From Antilocapra americana (taxonomy: Eukaryota > Chordata > Mammalia > Artiodactyla > Antilocapridae): 64,000 nucleotides of DNA. Below the pieces are notes generated by a model. It was not told where the DNA came from. It worked only from the letters and a program-made list of their open reading frames with translations, and made no database searches. Positions 44,626 to 56,647 of this stretch are shown here, piece by piece. The position numbers and the translations under genes are program-made. Where the stretch lies: positions 16,561,412 through 16,625,411 of the forward strand of contig ML664183.1 in assembly GCA_007570785.1 (NCBI GenBank), in the 5' to 3' direction. Within the stretch, counting starts at the first letter, position 1. Every line of letters begins with the position of its first letter.

Positions 44626-44885
44626 GAACATCCCTGGTGGTCCAGTGCTTAAGAATCCACCTGTTAATTCAGGGGACACAGGTTCTATCCCTGGCCCAGG
44701 AAGATTTCATAGGCCTTGGTGGAACTAAGCCCAGGTGCCACAGCTACTGAGCCCATGCCCTAGAGCCTGTACTCCACAAAAGAGAAGCCATCACAATGAG
44801 AAGCCCATATACCACAACTAGGGAGTAGCCCCAGCTCAGCAACAAAGACCCAGCACAGACAAATAAAATAATCTAAAAAAATTTT
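44626..44885 (+). mobile_element. CHR-2-type tRNA SINE nested in MIR
   Basis: 'aacatccctggtggtccagtgcttaagaatccacc', 'ggaactaagcccaggtgccacagctactgagcc', 'gagaagcccatataccacaac', 'agacaaataaaataatc'. A diverged duplication (ttaagagctctgacttg left; ttaagttctggttttg right) consists of MIR sequence. Confidence 0.88.
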
Positions 44886-45120
44886 TAAGTTCTGGTTTTG
44901 ATATCAGACAGATCTAGGTTCACATCCTTGATATGGTATAAGCTTAATATCCTTGAGACCCTTCACAAGTCACTCAATCTCTTTGATCCTCAGTTTTCTC
45001 CTTTGTAAAGTGGGGGTAATAATAGTACACACTTCATAGGATTGTCATGAGAATTAAATCGATTAATTCATGGAAAGCCCTCGCACAGAGCCTGGTGTAA
45101 AGGGTGGGCTAATAGATGGT
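44886..45120 (+). mobile_element. MIR, right part
   Basis: 'agttctggttttgatatcagacagatctaggttc', 'cacaagtcactcaatctctttgatcctcagttttctcctttgtaaagtgggggtaataatagtac', 'gattgtcatgagaattaaatcgattaattcatgg'. Among the best-preserved MIRs in the window. Confidence 0.88.
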
Positions 45121-47484
45121 AAGGGTCATGTTGATGGTGATGATGGTGGTATTTTGAGGTTGTTTTGAAGCAGCTGGCCTTTCCAGTAAGGATAAACGTC
45201 AACACTAAGTTGGAAGAACTGACAGGAAATATGGGATAAACTAGAAGGAAAGTGACCAGCTGGCAGCATAGAAGCTAAAGGAAAGAATGATAAGAGGCAG
45301 GGAAGATGGGAATACTAGGTTAAGATGATGGACCACTTTGTTGACCAGAATGGACAGGGAAGACTTGGTTTGACAGAAACAGCTGGATAAGATGGGGGCG
45401 TTGCTTAAGTAAAGTGACTCTGGCATCTCTGTCCGGACAAGAAGTTGAGAGACTGAAGAAAAGATCAGCCTTGTGCCTACTGGGTAGTCACTCCTGGGTT
45501 TAATGCCGAGAGCTGGACAAGAGGGCAAAAATTCAGGAAGGGAAAGCCATCCTCCTCTGTAGCTCGCCAAGTGTCTCTTCAAAGAGTCTCCCCAAGAAAT
45601 TCCTTTCTATCACCCACACACATATGTTTAGCATTTCTTCCCACCCCAGTTAATACTGGTGGAAACACAGGACCATGCCCATGTGTGTGAAGGTATGCAA
45701 GAAGCTGAGCTCACATCCTGTCTGTGAGTTCTGAGTCAGAGAATCCCGTAAGAGGATATTGAGGGTTACTTTCAGCCTGGCTGTAGTCAGAGATCTAGCT
45801 GGATAAGAACAAGAACCAAGCCCTCCAGGCATGGCAGGGCCTTGGCAGTACCATGTGGCTGCTGTTACTGAGTCTAAACAGTGAGCCGAGCGCTTGCATA
45901 GGCTGTGTCCCTCCTCATCTCCTTCAGAGTCTTCACTCCAAGGCTCTCCAGGAAGAACAGAGACTGCCCGTCCTAGCCAAGGGAGGCAAATCCTCTTCCC
46001 TAGAAACACCCTAGAGGTGGATTTGGGAAATAACTTGGCCTAATTACAGACCAAATTGACCTGAACTTAGCTCCTGGGGCGATCACTGGTTGTCCCTTGG
46101 CATGCTTCACTTGGGTTTGGTGCATTCTAGGGTATAGGCTCTTCTCCACAGCTTCCTGGATGACAACCACCATCCTGTCCCAGAAACAAAGAAACCACCA
46201 TCGCATATGCAGAGCTGGGCCTGGAAAGGTGGGACACCAGAGGGAAGACAATTAGTACCACTACCCCCAACATAGGACCACACTTCACACACCCACCACT
46301 GGAGTCAAGCTGGACTTCATCTTCCACAATCCTAATAATCTTCTGCCAGAAGGGGTGAAAAAGTGATGGGAGGCAGAAGCAAGTTCTGAAAGCATCACAT
46401 GTGGCCTTATACTGAAGGCCATAACCAGGTGAAGAATTGAGGCAATTACTCAAGTAAAGAACAGAATGCTTTCTTTGACGCCATCACAGGAAGAGCCTCC
46501 TCAATCTTTTTCCTAAGTCTCGTCTTCAGCAAGCAGTTACTGAAGTGCTGTCGGTATCAGCCTTAGTCCCAGATGCTTTGATGAATTCCACAAAGATCCC
46601 GACATCTACACAATAGATGTGGCATAGGGAGAAAGAGAAGACTTCCCCGAGGCAATGACATTTGCATGGGATCAGGAATGAAGAGCAGAGTGTCCCAGCC
46701 AGAGGAGTAGTTCAGGTGGAGGAAACTGCAACTGGAAAGGCTTAACTGGAGATGGCCCATTGCTGGGGTAGCAGGGGAGGGAGGTGCCCTCCTTCAGCCC
46801 AGCAAATACAATGTTCCCAGCGAGCAGAGTTCCATCCTTCCAAATCTTAGCTCAGTCTCCCCTCCTCCCACCCTAATGTTCCTGATGTATCTTCCACAGT
46901 CGAGAGTAATTGGTTATCCTTGAAGTGAGCATCTCTTTGTTATTAAATGGATTTCCCTCTCTATTCTTTGCTGGTCCCACCCCTCCTTATATCACAGCCC
47001 TAATACTAGCACTAACAGCACTAAAACTTCAGCACTATCATCAGAGAAAGTAAGAAAATCTTACTTTCTAAATGGAAACTTAGGATCCATTAATACACAA
47101 TACATTAATACATTAATACTTAGGATCCAGTAATACACAAAACGACATGGCCAGAGCACAAAGGTCCACAGGGATGCCAGAGGGGCTGCCTCAAGAAGCA
47201 CGGTAAAGGCCATGGGGACTTTACCAAGAGCAGTTCTATTCCTACCCCTCCTTTGAATTGTGCTTCCATGTAAGAATCGCCAAAACGAGGAAGGGGCTGA
47301 GAAACTACTAATGCATATAGGTTGAGTGGACACTACATGGTGGTAACACATGCTATGCTGGGAGCTATGGTTCCCCAAATGGGTAAGACCCAGATCTTGC
47401 CCTCGAAACACACAAAAACAAAAAGGCAAACAACGAATTTTTACAATCTCTAGGGAGGCAGCTACATAGAAACAAGAATATTTA
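45121..47484. other. Unassigned intergenic sequence
   Basis: About 2.4 kb without a confident gene or repeat call. A local duplication occurs at about 47086-47135 ('taggatcca.taatacacaa' appears twice). Weak L2-like words lie near 47350-47400. The 119- and 122-codon minus frames have no recognisable motif. Confidence 0.45.
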
Positions 47485-47660
47485 GAACACAGATCCTAAG
47501 CCAGGCTATGGAAATGCTAAGACGTGTGGCCATGGACAAGTTACCTAACTCTGTGTCTCTGTTTTTTCACCTATAAAGTAGATGCAATAATTGTACCTCC
47601 CTTGTTGGGCAGTAAATACGAACATAGTAAGTAAATATATCTTAGGCACTAGAATGCCTT
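47485..47660 (+). mobile_element. MIR-like ancient SINE
   Basis: 'ggccatggacaagttacctaactctgtgtctctgttttttcacctataaagtagatgcaataattgtacctcc' is forward MIR core. Confidence 0.75.
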
Positions 47661-49129
47661 AGAAAAGAGTGTGACGTGTGAGCACTGTGTAATGTTTTAA
47701 GACCAGTAATGAGGTGAGTGCATTCATGAGTCAAATGCTAACGGTGGGAGAGGCACTCAGAAGAAGAAATAATTGATTCTGTCTGGAGAGTCAGTGAAGA
47801 CCCAAGGAAGGTGATTAACTGGTTCTAGATCTTGAAGTTTGCTGGGCAGAAGAGCAATGGAAGAGTTCTCTAGGTTTAGAAAACAACGCTGGCAAAGTTC
47901 TTCCAAGTCTTGTGCTCTGATTTAAGATGGATTCTCAGTAAAAGTCTTAGAAAGTTGTCAACATTGAATGAGGCTTAGCAGAACATTTCATAAACTATCT
48001 TGCAGATAAATCCAGCAAAGAGTACAGAATTATCCGATATCAGGGCAGTGATAGTCTGGCAAATGTTTAACCAACTGGGAAGTGGGGGAGGCCTGATTTG
48101 TAGCATTTGCAAGTTTCTGCAATATAAATACTCTCAACATAGTTGATTTCAAGCTATCAGAGTTGTCAACAGACTCATAAAATTCCTAAAAATGTAACAC
48201 TAAACTTTCAGAAGCCAGTACAAGCAGGCTCCAACACACCACAGCACTGGAAGCACTGAGAAATACAGGGCTTGAGTCCCTCTTGCTCGGCGCCACTGGA
48301 CAGTGGAAGGGACAGACCTGACCTTCCACTCAGAGCACAGCAGCAAGCAAAGTCTTCTGAGATGGCCGAGCCCTCCTACTCATTAAATTTCATGACTACT
48401 GAATCTGGCACGAGTTTTATTTGCCAGAAACAGAATCCACCCTGGCTCATTTACTCAGGAGGAGGATATTTTGAATTTTATTTTATGAAAAGCAGATCAA
48501 GTTTAGGCGTTCAATAGCAACACCCGAGACCAGCATGGGAAAACCCAAGCTCTCAAAGGCAGGAAGTCCCCGCTCAGTGCCCATTGCAGGGCCCTTCCAC
48601 CAGCACCAAAGCCTCTCGTGCATCGGGAATTGAAGACCCCTAGGGAGCTGTCACTTCTGCTGCTGCATCCACGAAATGCCAGACACTAGAGCCGAAAGGA
48701 AAGGGCCACACTCACACAAGCCCATTTGTTCCCATGATCCCTGTTCTCTGAATGAATGACTCTACTGAGAGCTTGGGATCTGCAGGTTACGGGTTGCCTC
48801 CTAGCAGCACTGGAGTCTGGGTGCGAACTCTGAGGCTCCTGGGGTATTAAGACTCATAGCAGGAGCATTTCCCCCAATCAGAATGACTGCACAAAATTTG
48901 GCAGCCCAAACTTCCATGAACTCCACTGAGATTACTTTCAGGTCCTTTTCTGCCTTGTACAGAAAGATTACCCCGAACGCAGGCAATCTTCAACTTTTTT
49001 CTACAAAGGCAAAGATCACCTGGTATGGAAGGACTATTACACATTATGACTGCATTCTTGCCTTTCAGACAATAGAAAATTAGGTATATCCCACTGTTTC
49101 TATATAATCACATACACAAAGTATTACAA
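47661..49129. other. Unassigned intergenic sequence
   Basis: No gene or repeat family recognised in ~1.5 kb. Confidence 0.5.
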
Positions 49130-49305
49130 ATTCTAGAGCCATGCTTTGGAATCATATAGATCTGGTTCCCTAACCTTTCTAGGACTCAGTTTTGTCATCT
49201 ATAGAATGGGTACAATATAATAATACCACACCTCATTGGTTGTGGTGAGGAGTCAATGATATGTGCTATGTTAAGGAACCTGTTATCACAGTGGAGCTGA
49301 AAACT
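49130..49305 (+). mobile_element. MIR-like SINE, first of a pair
   Basis: 'agagccatgctttggaatcatatagatctggttccc', 'aggactcagttttgtcatctatagaatgggtacaatataataatacc', 'ggtgaggagtcaatgatatgtgc'. Confidence 0.78.
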
Positions 49306-49324
49306 TTGTAAAACTTTTTGTAAA

Positions 49325-49555
49325 AGGCATCATGGTCTAATGGAAAGGATATGAACATTGGTGTCAAAGAGATCAAGTAATGGATATGACTTGAGTTCCC
49401 ATTTTCTTGTCTGTAAGATAAGGGTAATAGTAACTTCTATCTTACAGAGCCGTTGTGAAGATTACAAATAGTGTGCCATGTCTAGCACAAGACCTAGCTT
49501 ATAATAACTGCTCAATTAATGACAATCATTGCCATTATTATTACTATTATTTATG
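49325..49555 (+). mobile_element. MIR-like SINE, second of a pair
   Basis: 'ggcatcatggtctaatggaaaggatatgaacattgg', 'cccattttcttgtctgtaagataagggtaatagtaac', 'gttgtgaagattacaaatagtgtgcc', then 'gctcaattaatgacaatcattgccattattatt'. Same orientation as the preceding MIR, ~20 bp apart. Confidence 0.78.
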
Positions 49556-49658
49556 TCATTATATAGCACAGCCTAAGTGAGAACATCAGCTATTCCCAAC
49601 TTGATTGGCTTCTCAGAAACTAGTGGTAACTTGATTAAGAACTTTAGAAGTGGCAGAG

Positions 49659-49704
49659 TTAAATATATGATATTTAATATATATATTAAATATCATATAT
49701 TTAA
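49659..49704. repeat. Perfect 46-bp AT-rich palindrome
   Basis: Two 23-nt arms without spacer or mismatch. The left arm starts ttaaatatatgatattt and the right arm is its exact reverse complement. Only two G/C bases are present, one per arm. Checked base by base. Confidence 0.97.
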
Positions 49705-49784
49705 TCATCATATGTATCATGCATTCCTGTTTATAAAGCATATTCATTATTTCATCTGCATGTAAGGCTTGCCAGTCTTATGAG

Positions 49785-49915
49785 GCCAGCCGAACACCCC
49801 TATGAGATCAGTAGTATTATACTGCTTTGCCCCCATCATCAGAAGAGTCTGCCTCAGAGAAGTTAAATCACTTGTCTAAGTTACACAGTGAATCAGTGAT
49901 AAAGTCAAGGCCAAA
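49785..49915 (-). mobile_element. MIR-like fragment
   Basis: Reverse MIR: 'cccatcatcagaagagtctgcctcagagaagttaaatcacttgtctaagttacacagtgaatcagtgataaagtcaagg'. Confidence 0.7.
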
Positions 49916-50906
49916 TGGAGGTTTTCTGGGTTTCTGTGAAGTGCTCTTTCACCACTTCATGCTAGAAACAAACTTTATTCATCTATTTCTCCACTTAATC
50001 AGCAAGCTTTTTTTATTACCTTTTATGTATCAATCACTACGCTGAACAGGTTCTGCTGATCCAAAGATGAATAAAAGAAAGCACTTGGCTTCTAACACAA
50101 TTTAAGAAAACCTCCCCCAACACACCCAGGGAATTTACAAGAAAATACTTTTAGCAATTATATGACTCTCAATGTTTTTAAAAATTGTATTTGCAAATAA
50201 GATGATCAAATTTTCAATGGTACAACTGCTCTCACTTGAGTCACAGCATATAAAATTAATATAATAACATTAAAAAGTAATATTAAAATCATACAGTGAG
50301 TTTTTTTCAAAGAATTACTTTTCAGCTGCTTAAAGTTGTTTCATTTTTTTTAACTTAACTTTATTGCTAATGAGACCAGCTAATTTGCCAAAAGGAATCT
50401 AAATATGAAGCCGGTACATACTGTTTACAACACACAGATTCAAAGAAAAAGAAAACTCTTGGCTTTTTTTGGGTCCAGATCTCCTTAGACAGCTTTCCCT
50501 CCAGCTTTGCTTTGAACTCTGCCACTGTGAGAAGAGGATATAAAGCACTGTGGGTTCCAGAATGTTCTGTCCTTGGAAGATCTCCATTCAGAGTTTTTGG
50601 CAAAATGTCCCATTAATTCCCCTTTGACTAAGGCACTTTGGGGTCAGATGAACTTGGGGTCTATGGGGATTACAGAAAAGGGACTGGGTGCAGAGTTCAC
50701 GCCAAGGCTACATGTTTCTGAAACTTGGGGTGAAGCCAGGTTCAGCTACAGGGATTTAGAAGGGAGTTAGCTCAGGGAAAATTTTCCCTAATAAAAGAAT
50801 TTTGAAGTTAATATTGTTGTTCTTTTTTTTTTTTTTACCAATAATAATAGTACCTGTCACTAAATGAGGAAAAAGTATGTGTGAGCACTTTATATATACT
50901 ATTTCT
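49916..50906. other. Unassigned; weak L2-like scrap
   Basis: 'ttattaccttttatgtatcaatcactacgctgaacaggttctgctgatcc' near 50014-50063 is faintly L2-like. A T run lies at 50823-50836. Nothing else recognised. Confidence 0.45.
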
Positions 50907-51115
50907 TTTTAAATTTTATTTATTACTTTTTACTGAAGTATAGCTGATCTATAATATTGTGGTAGTTTCAGGTGTACAGCAAAGAGATTCACATAGATAT
51001 AGATAGCCTTTTATATTGTTTTCCATTATGAGTTATTACAAGATGTTGAACACAGTTCTCTGTGCCATACAGCAAATCCTTGTTGCCTACACAGACATGC
51101 TTTCTAATACTTATA
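50907..51115 (-). mobile_element. L1 3' UTR, reverse (older type)
   Basis: 'tttttactgaagtatagctgatctataatattgtggtagtttcaggtgtacagcaaagagattcac', 'gttgaacacagttctctgtgccatacagcaaatccttgttg'. Older mammalian L1 3' UTR wording. Confidence 0.85.
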
Positions 51116-51119
51116 AATA

Positions 51120-51265
51120 ATAATGTTGCAAGGTATTATAATTTCTGTTTTACAGATGATAGAACTGAGGCTCAGGAGGTAGGCAATTTTTCCAAAGTCA
51201 CATAATAAGAGGCAGAAGATGACATTTAATGCCAAGATCTGCTTACTCCAGTTTTCTCTGTCTCT
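51120..51265 (-). mobile_element. MIR-like fragment
   Basis: Reverse MIR core: 'ctgttttacagatgatagaactgaggctcaggaggtaggcaatttttccaaagtcacataataagaggcagaag'. Confidence 0.78.
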
Positions 51266-52030
51266 GCTACTTCATTTGACATCTTCCCCACAAAATAGCA
51301 AGTCTAGTTTTAAATAGGTATGGCTATACAGGAAATTTCAATTGCTTGTCTAAACATATTTACTAATTATCACCTACACACCCAGCTCTATATGAGGCAC
51401 TCAGGAATTGAGAAGAGTTCCTGTTTTGGCATATTTCTTGACTTAGGAAAAATTTTCTTCCGTATCCTGTTCCCTTATTTTCCTATGATCTGTTTTTCTA
51501 GCCACCAGACATAATACAGAAAATTAGAAGCTTCTTTCTATGGCTTGGGAAAGCTAAATGAAAGATTTTGTTTGGTCAAAAATCATAATAATATCAATGG
51601 CCCATTGAATCTAATGGATCTCAAACAACATAATTTGTGTCAAAGTAGCAATTTTTAAAAAGTAGCTCATCCAGAAACTTAAACCACTGCACTTGCATTA
51701 TTTTTAAAGAATTACCAAACTTTCCCATACTTTATTTAACATTGCAAAGTTTGCTGTTAAACTTCCTAAGAAGAATAAATACCCTGAGACATTTTGCCAG
51801 AATTGACAGTAGATTCATAGCATCGTGAGCAGGGCAGTTGAATTGTGCTGTTCAGTGACCCTCAGGCAGAGAGCAAGGGGTAGAGGAGACAATATGGGAG
51901 TGGGGGCAAGGAATAGTATTTTGAAAAAGCACATTCAATATTTAATGCAACGTTCTATTTAGAAAATGAAATATATTGCTTTCATAATGCAAACTTTGAA
52001 AATAAAGCTTGCCAATAACTTCTTTGCTAG
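51266..52030. other. Unassigned intergenic sequence
   Basis: No gene or repeat recognised. Confidence 0.5.
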
Positions 52031-52250
52031 TGGTAGGCTACAGTCCATGGCATCGCTAAGAGTCAGACACGACTGAGCGACTTCACTTTCACTTTCCACT
52101 TTCATGCATTGGAGAAGGAAATGGCAACCCACTCCAGTGTTCTTGCCTGGAGAATCCCAGAGACAGGGGAGCCTGGTGGGCTGCCGTCTATGGGGTCGCA
52201 CAGAGTCAGACATGACTGAAGCGACTTAGCAGCAGCAGCAGCAGCAGCAG
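52031..52250 (+). mobile_element. Bov-A2 dimeric SINE with (AGC)n tail
   Basis: The end of a first Bov-A monomer ('ggctacagtccatggcatcgctaagagtcagacacgactgagcgac') is joined by the 'ttcactttcactttccactttcatgc' linker to a second, complete monomer ('attggagaaggaaatggcaaccc' to 'gactgaagcgacttagc'). It has low divergence and ends in an (AGC)n microsatellite at 52228-52250. Confidence 0.95.
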
Positions 52251-52479
52251 TGGGGTATGAGCATGAAAAAGTTAGCCTGAGAAATGCTGCTCCATATATA
52301 TAGAGGAACTCTTCAGCTTACCCTTCAATCTTTTTTTTTGTAAAGAGTGCTTTTCGTTTATTGTGTTTTCATTTAACATAATGTGTGCCTGGTGCCCTAT
52401 AAATAAATGAACCCATTAATATCAGACATAATGCTTATTAGTTTTAAATGTGTGTAAATTCAAAAAAACAATTTTAATT

Positions 52480-52582
52480 TTTTTATTTTACTTTTATTTT
52501 TTAACACTAAAAAGCATTTTGTATTGGGGTACAGCCAATTAACAATGTTGTGATAGCTTCAGGTAAACAGTGAAGTTACACT
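52480..52582 (-). mobile_element. L1 3' UTR fragment, reverse
   Basis: T-rich start, then 'ttgtattggggtacagccaattaacaatgttgtgatagcttcaggtaaacagtgaag', an L1 3'-terminal wording. Confidence 0.75.
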
Positions 52583-53667
52583 TCAGTCTTAATTCCATAG
52601 CCAAATTCTCAAATCCATTGCAAAGACTTGTTCCATTTGTAAAACTCTAAGCTGTCATTTTAGTGACTCAATTGTAGATGCTTGCTTGGCTTTGTTGGTT
52701 TCATTTTATCTTCCGTGCTTAAAGGAGAAATAAACCAAAGCTCTCTTCTCCCTAAATGGCCTGAGAGGGAAAAAACATGGATAAATTATGTTCTAATGGA
52801 TTATCGAAGATTCCTTCACATCCACCTGAATTCCACCCAACTTTTAAAGCAAAAAGTATAGGGTATACCCACTTCATAAAGAAACAACATCTGGTAAATC
52901 AACTTCTGATTTCATGTAATTGAAAATAGGTCTTGGCCACCAACGACACTGGGTCAGTGTGCATTGTTTTTCCTCCCTGGACTTTCTACCTCCATCACTA
53001 GGAAGAGTTTCACTTGACCAACGCACCATTTTCTAAAGATTCTTATTCACCAGCTCTGTTAAGAGTAGAGCCTCAAGGGACTTAAGATGCTTTCATAGTT
53101 TACAACTGGTTTGTTAGACTACTGGCAAAAATCAATACTGTACTAAAAGGAAGGAAGGTAGGGAAGGAAAGAAAGAAAAGCAGAAGAGGCAAAGGGAGAA
53201 AGAGAAGGAGGGAGGACAGTAAGGACCACATGGTTGGCAAGATGTGTAAACCCACCTTTCTGATGGCAAAGGGCAATTTATTGGATTCAGAGCAGCAAAA
53301 GGATATGAAGTGACCAAAAGTTAAGATATAGCAAAGTAACTGAAGAGCATTAGACTCGGCCCTTTTATTGAGGAGGAGAAAACATTTGACATTGTCACCA
53401 GTATTGATTTATTCAATAAGCAATTTGAATAAGTCACAGTATTTTTGATTCCCTTTAGCAGTTTCTTATTAATATTTTAATATTAACAAGGGGCACTGTT
53501 TAGGGCCATTAATGTGGAAAGGGTGGGGGTATAATTGTAACAAAGAGGTATAGACGGCTCGAGATCCAAATAGGAAGCAGGAAGCAATTCCAAATCCCAG
53601 AAGGAGAATGACTCTTGGAAGAGATGGATGGCCCACTGATACCTGTGTAATTTTAAGCATGGCACTT
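52583..53667. other. Unassigned, with purine-rich tract
   Basis: GA-rich, GGAA-like degenerate tract at 53147-53216. Otherwise no gene or repeat recognised. Confidence 0.55.
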
Positions 53668-53939
53668 TTTAAAATTTTATTTACTTATTTTTATTTTTGA
53701 CTGTGTTGGGTCTTTGTTGCTGTGCTCAGCAAGTGGGGGCTCCTCTATAGTTGTGGTGTGCAGGCTTCTCATTGCAGGCTCTTGTTGCAGAGCATGGGCT
53801 CTAGAATGCAAGCTCAGTAATTGTGGTGCATGTCTCAGCCACCCCACAGCATATGGGATCCTCCCAGGTCACGGATCAAACCTGCATCCCCAAAATTAGC
53901 AGGTGGATTCCCAACCACTGAACCACCAGGGATGTCCCA
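53668..53939 (-). mobile_element. CHR-2-type tRNA SINE, reverse
   Basis: 'ttatttttgactgtgttgggtctttgttgctgtgc', 'cttctcattgcaggctcttgttgcagagcatgggctctag', 'ggtcacggatcaaacctgcatcc', 'ccactgaaccaccagggatgtccc'. Older and diverged. Confidence 0.9.
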
Positions 53940-54252
53940 ACCATGGCTGTTTTATGTGTTTTATGACTACCTAAGATGTAATTTAACTCTTTCAAATTAA
54001 CTCTCCACCCAAGATGGACAGGTCATGGTGGAGAGTTCTGACAAAACATGATCCACTGGAGAAGGGAATGGCAAACCACTACAGTATTCTTGCCTTAAGA
54101 ACCCCATGAACAGTATGAAAAGGTAAAAACATGGGACACTGAAAGATGAACTCCCCAGGTCAGTAGGTGCCCAATATGCTGCTGGAGCTTAGTGGAGAAA
54201 TAACTATAGAAAGAATGAAGCAACAGAGCCAAAGCAAAAACAATACCCAGTT

Positions 54253-55027
54253 GTGGATATGACTGGTGATGGAAGTAAAGTCCAATACTGTAAAGAACAA
54301 TATCGCATAGGAACCTGGAATGTCAAGTCCCTGAATCAAGGCAAATTGGAAGTGGTCAAACAGATGACAAGAGTGAATATTGACATTTTAGGAATCAGTG
54401 AACTAAGATGGAATGGAATAGGTGAATTTAACTCAGATGACCATTATATCTACTACCGCGGGCAAGACTCCCTTAGAAGAAATGGAGTAGCCCTCAGTCA
54501 ACAAGAGAGTCCAAAATGCAGTACTTGGATCCAATCTCAAAAAAGACAGAATGATCTCTGTTCATTTCCAAGGCAAACCATTCAATATCACAGTAATCCA
54601 AGTCTATCTCCCGACCAGTAATGTTGAAGAAGCTGAAGTTGAATGGTTCTGTGAAGACCTACAAGACCGTATAGAACTAACACTCAAAAAAGATATCCTT
54701 TTCACTATAGGGGACTGTAATGCAAAAGTAGGAAGCCAAGAGATACCTGGAGTAACAGGCAAATTTGGCCTTGGAGTACAAGGCCAAACAGGTCAAAGGC
54801 TAACAGAGTTTTGCCAAGAGAATGCACTGGTCATAGCAAACATCCTCTTCCAATGGTGCAAGAGAAGACTCTACACATGGATGTCACCAAATGATCAATA
54901 CCAAAATCAGATTGATTACATTCTTTGCAGCCAAAGATGGAGAAGCTCTATACAGTCAGCAAAAACAAGACTGGAAGCGGACAGTGGCTCAGATCATGAT
55001 CTCCTTATTGCTGAATTTAGACTTTAA
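54253..55027 (+). pseudogene. BovB ORF2 endonuclease domain remnant (copy 3)
   Basis: The N-terminal frame 54253-54621 is open across the first motifs (GTWNVKS; 'ILGISELRW' with catalytic Glu; 'YIYYRGQDSLRRNGVA'). A deletion near 54495 ('gccctcagtcaacaa' against 'gccatcatggtcaaca' in copy 2) shifts the frame. The rest is read from 54551-55027: 'FTIGDCNAKV' (Asp and Asn kept, Trp to Cys) and 'SGSDHDLL' (Asp-His pair). A fused A run after 55024 ends the frame. As in copy 2, identifiable catalytic residues persist but the protein is broken. Confidence 0.92.
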
Positions 55028-55325
55028 AAAAAAAATAGGGAAAACCACTAGACCATTCAGGTATGACCTAAATCAAATCCCTTACGATTATACAATGGGA
55101 GTGACAAATAGATTCAAAGGATTAGATCTGATAGACAGAGTGCCTGAAGAACTATGAATGGAGGTTCATGACACTGTACAGAAGGCAGGGATCAAGACCA
55201 TCCCCAAGAAAAAGAAATGCAAAAAGGCAAAATGGTTGTCTGAGGACACCTTACAAATAGCTGAGAAAAGAAGAGAAGCTAAAGGCAAAGGAGAAAAGAA
55301 AAGATAAAAGGAAAGATATACCCAT

Positions 55326-56647
55326 TTGAATGCAGAGTTCCGGAGAATAGCAAGTAGAGATAAGAAAGCCTTCCTCAGTAATCAACACAAAGAAATAGAG
55401 AAAACCAATAGAATGGGCAAGACTAGAGATCTCTTCAAGAAAGTTAGAGATACCAAGGGAACATTTCATACAAAGATGGGCATAATTAAGGACAGAAATT
55501 GTATGGACCTAACAGAAGCAGAAAATATTAAGAAGGGGTGGCAAGAATACACAGAAGAACTGTACAAAAAAGATCTTCATGACCCAGATAATCAAGATAG
55601 TGTGATCACTCGCCTAGAGCCAGACATCCTGGAATGTGAAGTCAAGTGGGTCTTAGAAAGAATCACCACAAACAAACTAGTGGAGGTGATGGAATTCTAG
55701 TTGAGCTATTTCAAATAGCTCAACTATTTGAAAGATAGTTGCTGTGATGATGCTGTGAAAGTGCTGCAATATGCCAGCAAATTTGGAAAACTCAGCAGTG
55801 GCCACCAGACTGGAAAAGGTCAGTTTTCATTCCAATCCCAGAGAAAGGTAATGCCAAAGAATGCTTGAACTACCGCACAATTGCACTCATCTCACATGCT
55901 AGTAAAGTAATGCTCAAAATTCTCCAACCCAGGCTTCAGCAATACATGATCCATGAACTTCCAGATGTTTATGCTGGATTTAGAAAAGGCAGAGGAACCA
56001 GCGATCAAACTGCCAACATCTGCTGGACCATCAAAAAACCTAGAGAGTTCCAGAAAAACATCTACTTCTGCTTCATTGACTATGCTGACACCTTTCACTG
56101 TGTGGATCACAAAAAACAGTGGAAAATTCTTAAAGAGATAGGAATACCAGACCACATGACCTGCCTCCTGAGAAATCTGTATGCAGGTCAAGAAGCAACA
56201 GTTAGAACTGAACATGGAAAAACAGACTGGTTCCAAATAGGAAAAGGAGTATGTCAAGGCTGTATATTGTCACCCTGCTTATTTAACTTATATGCAGAGT
56301 ACATCATGTGAAAAGTCAGGCTGGATGAAGCACAGCTAGAATCAAGATTAACCTGGAGAAATATCAATAACCTCAGATATGCAGATGACAGAGAAATTAT
56401 GGGAGAAACTGAAGAAGAACTAAAGAGCCTCTTTATGAAAGTGAAAGAGGAGAGTGAAAAATCTGGCTTAAAACTCCACATTCAGAGAACTAAGATCATG
56501 ACATCTGGTCCCATCACTTTATGGCAAATATTTGGGGAAACAATGGAAAACAGTTACAGACTTTATTTTGGGGGCTCCAAATCACTGCAGATGGTGATTG
56601 CAGCCATGAAAGTAAAAGACACTTACTCCTTGGAAAAAAAGTTATGA
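55326..56647 (+). pseudogene. BovB ORF2 reverse transcriptase remnant (copy 3)
   Basis: Frame pieces: 55326-55700 ('GTFHTKMGIIKDRNCMDLTEAENIKK'-type linker is split here into short words GTFHTKMG and DLTEAENIKK), then a damaged stretch with an inverted duplication at 55700-55745. Next is 55865-56311, with 'FIDYADTFHCVDH' (first catalytic Asp kept, later Asp to His) and 'GVCQGCILSPCLFN' (R to C). A TGA follows at about 56309. The second active-site motif YADD is intact at 56378-56389, in the frame of 56399-56647. Not functional because of several stops and frameshifts. Confidence 0.92.
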
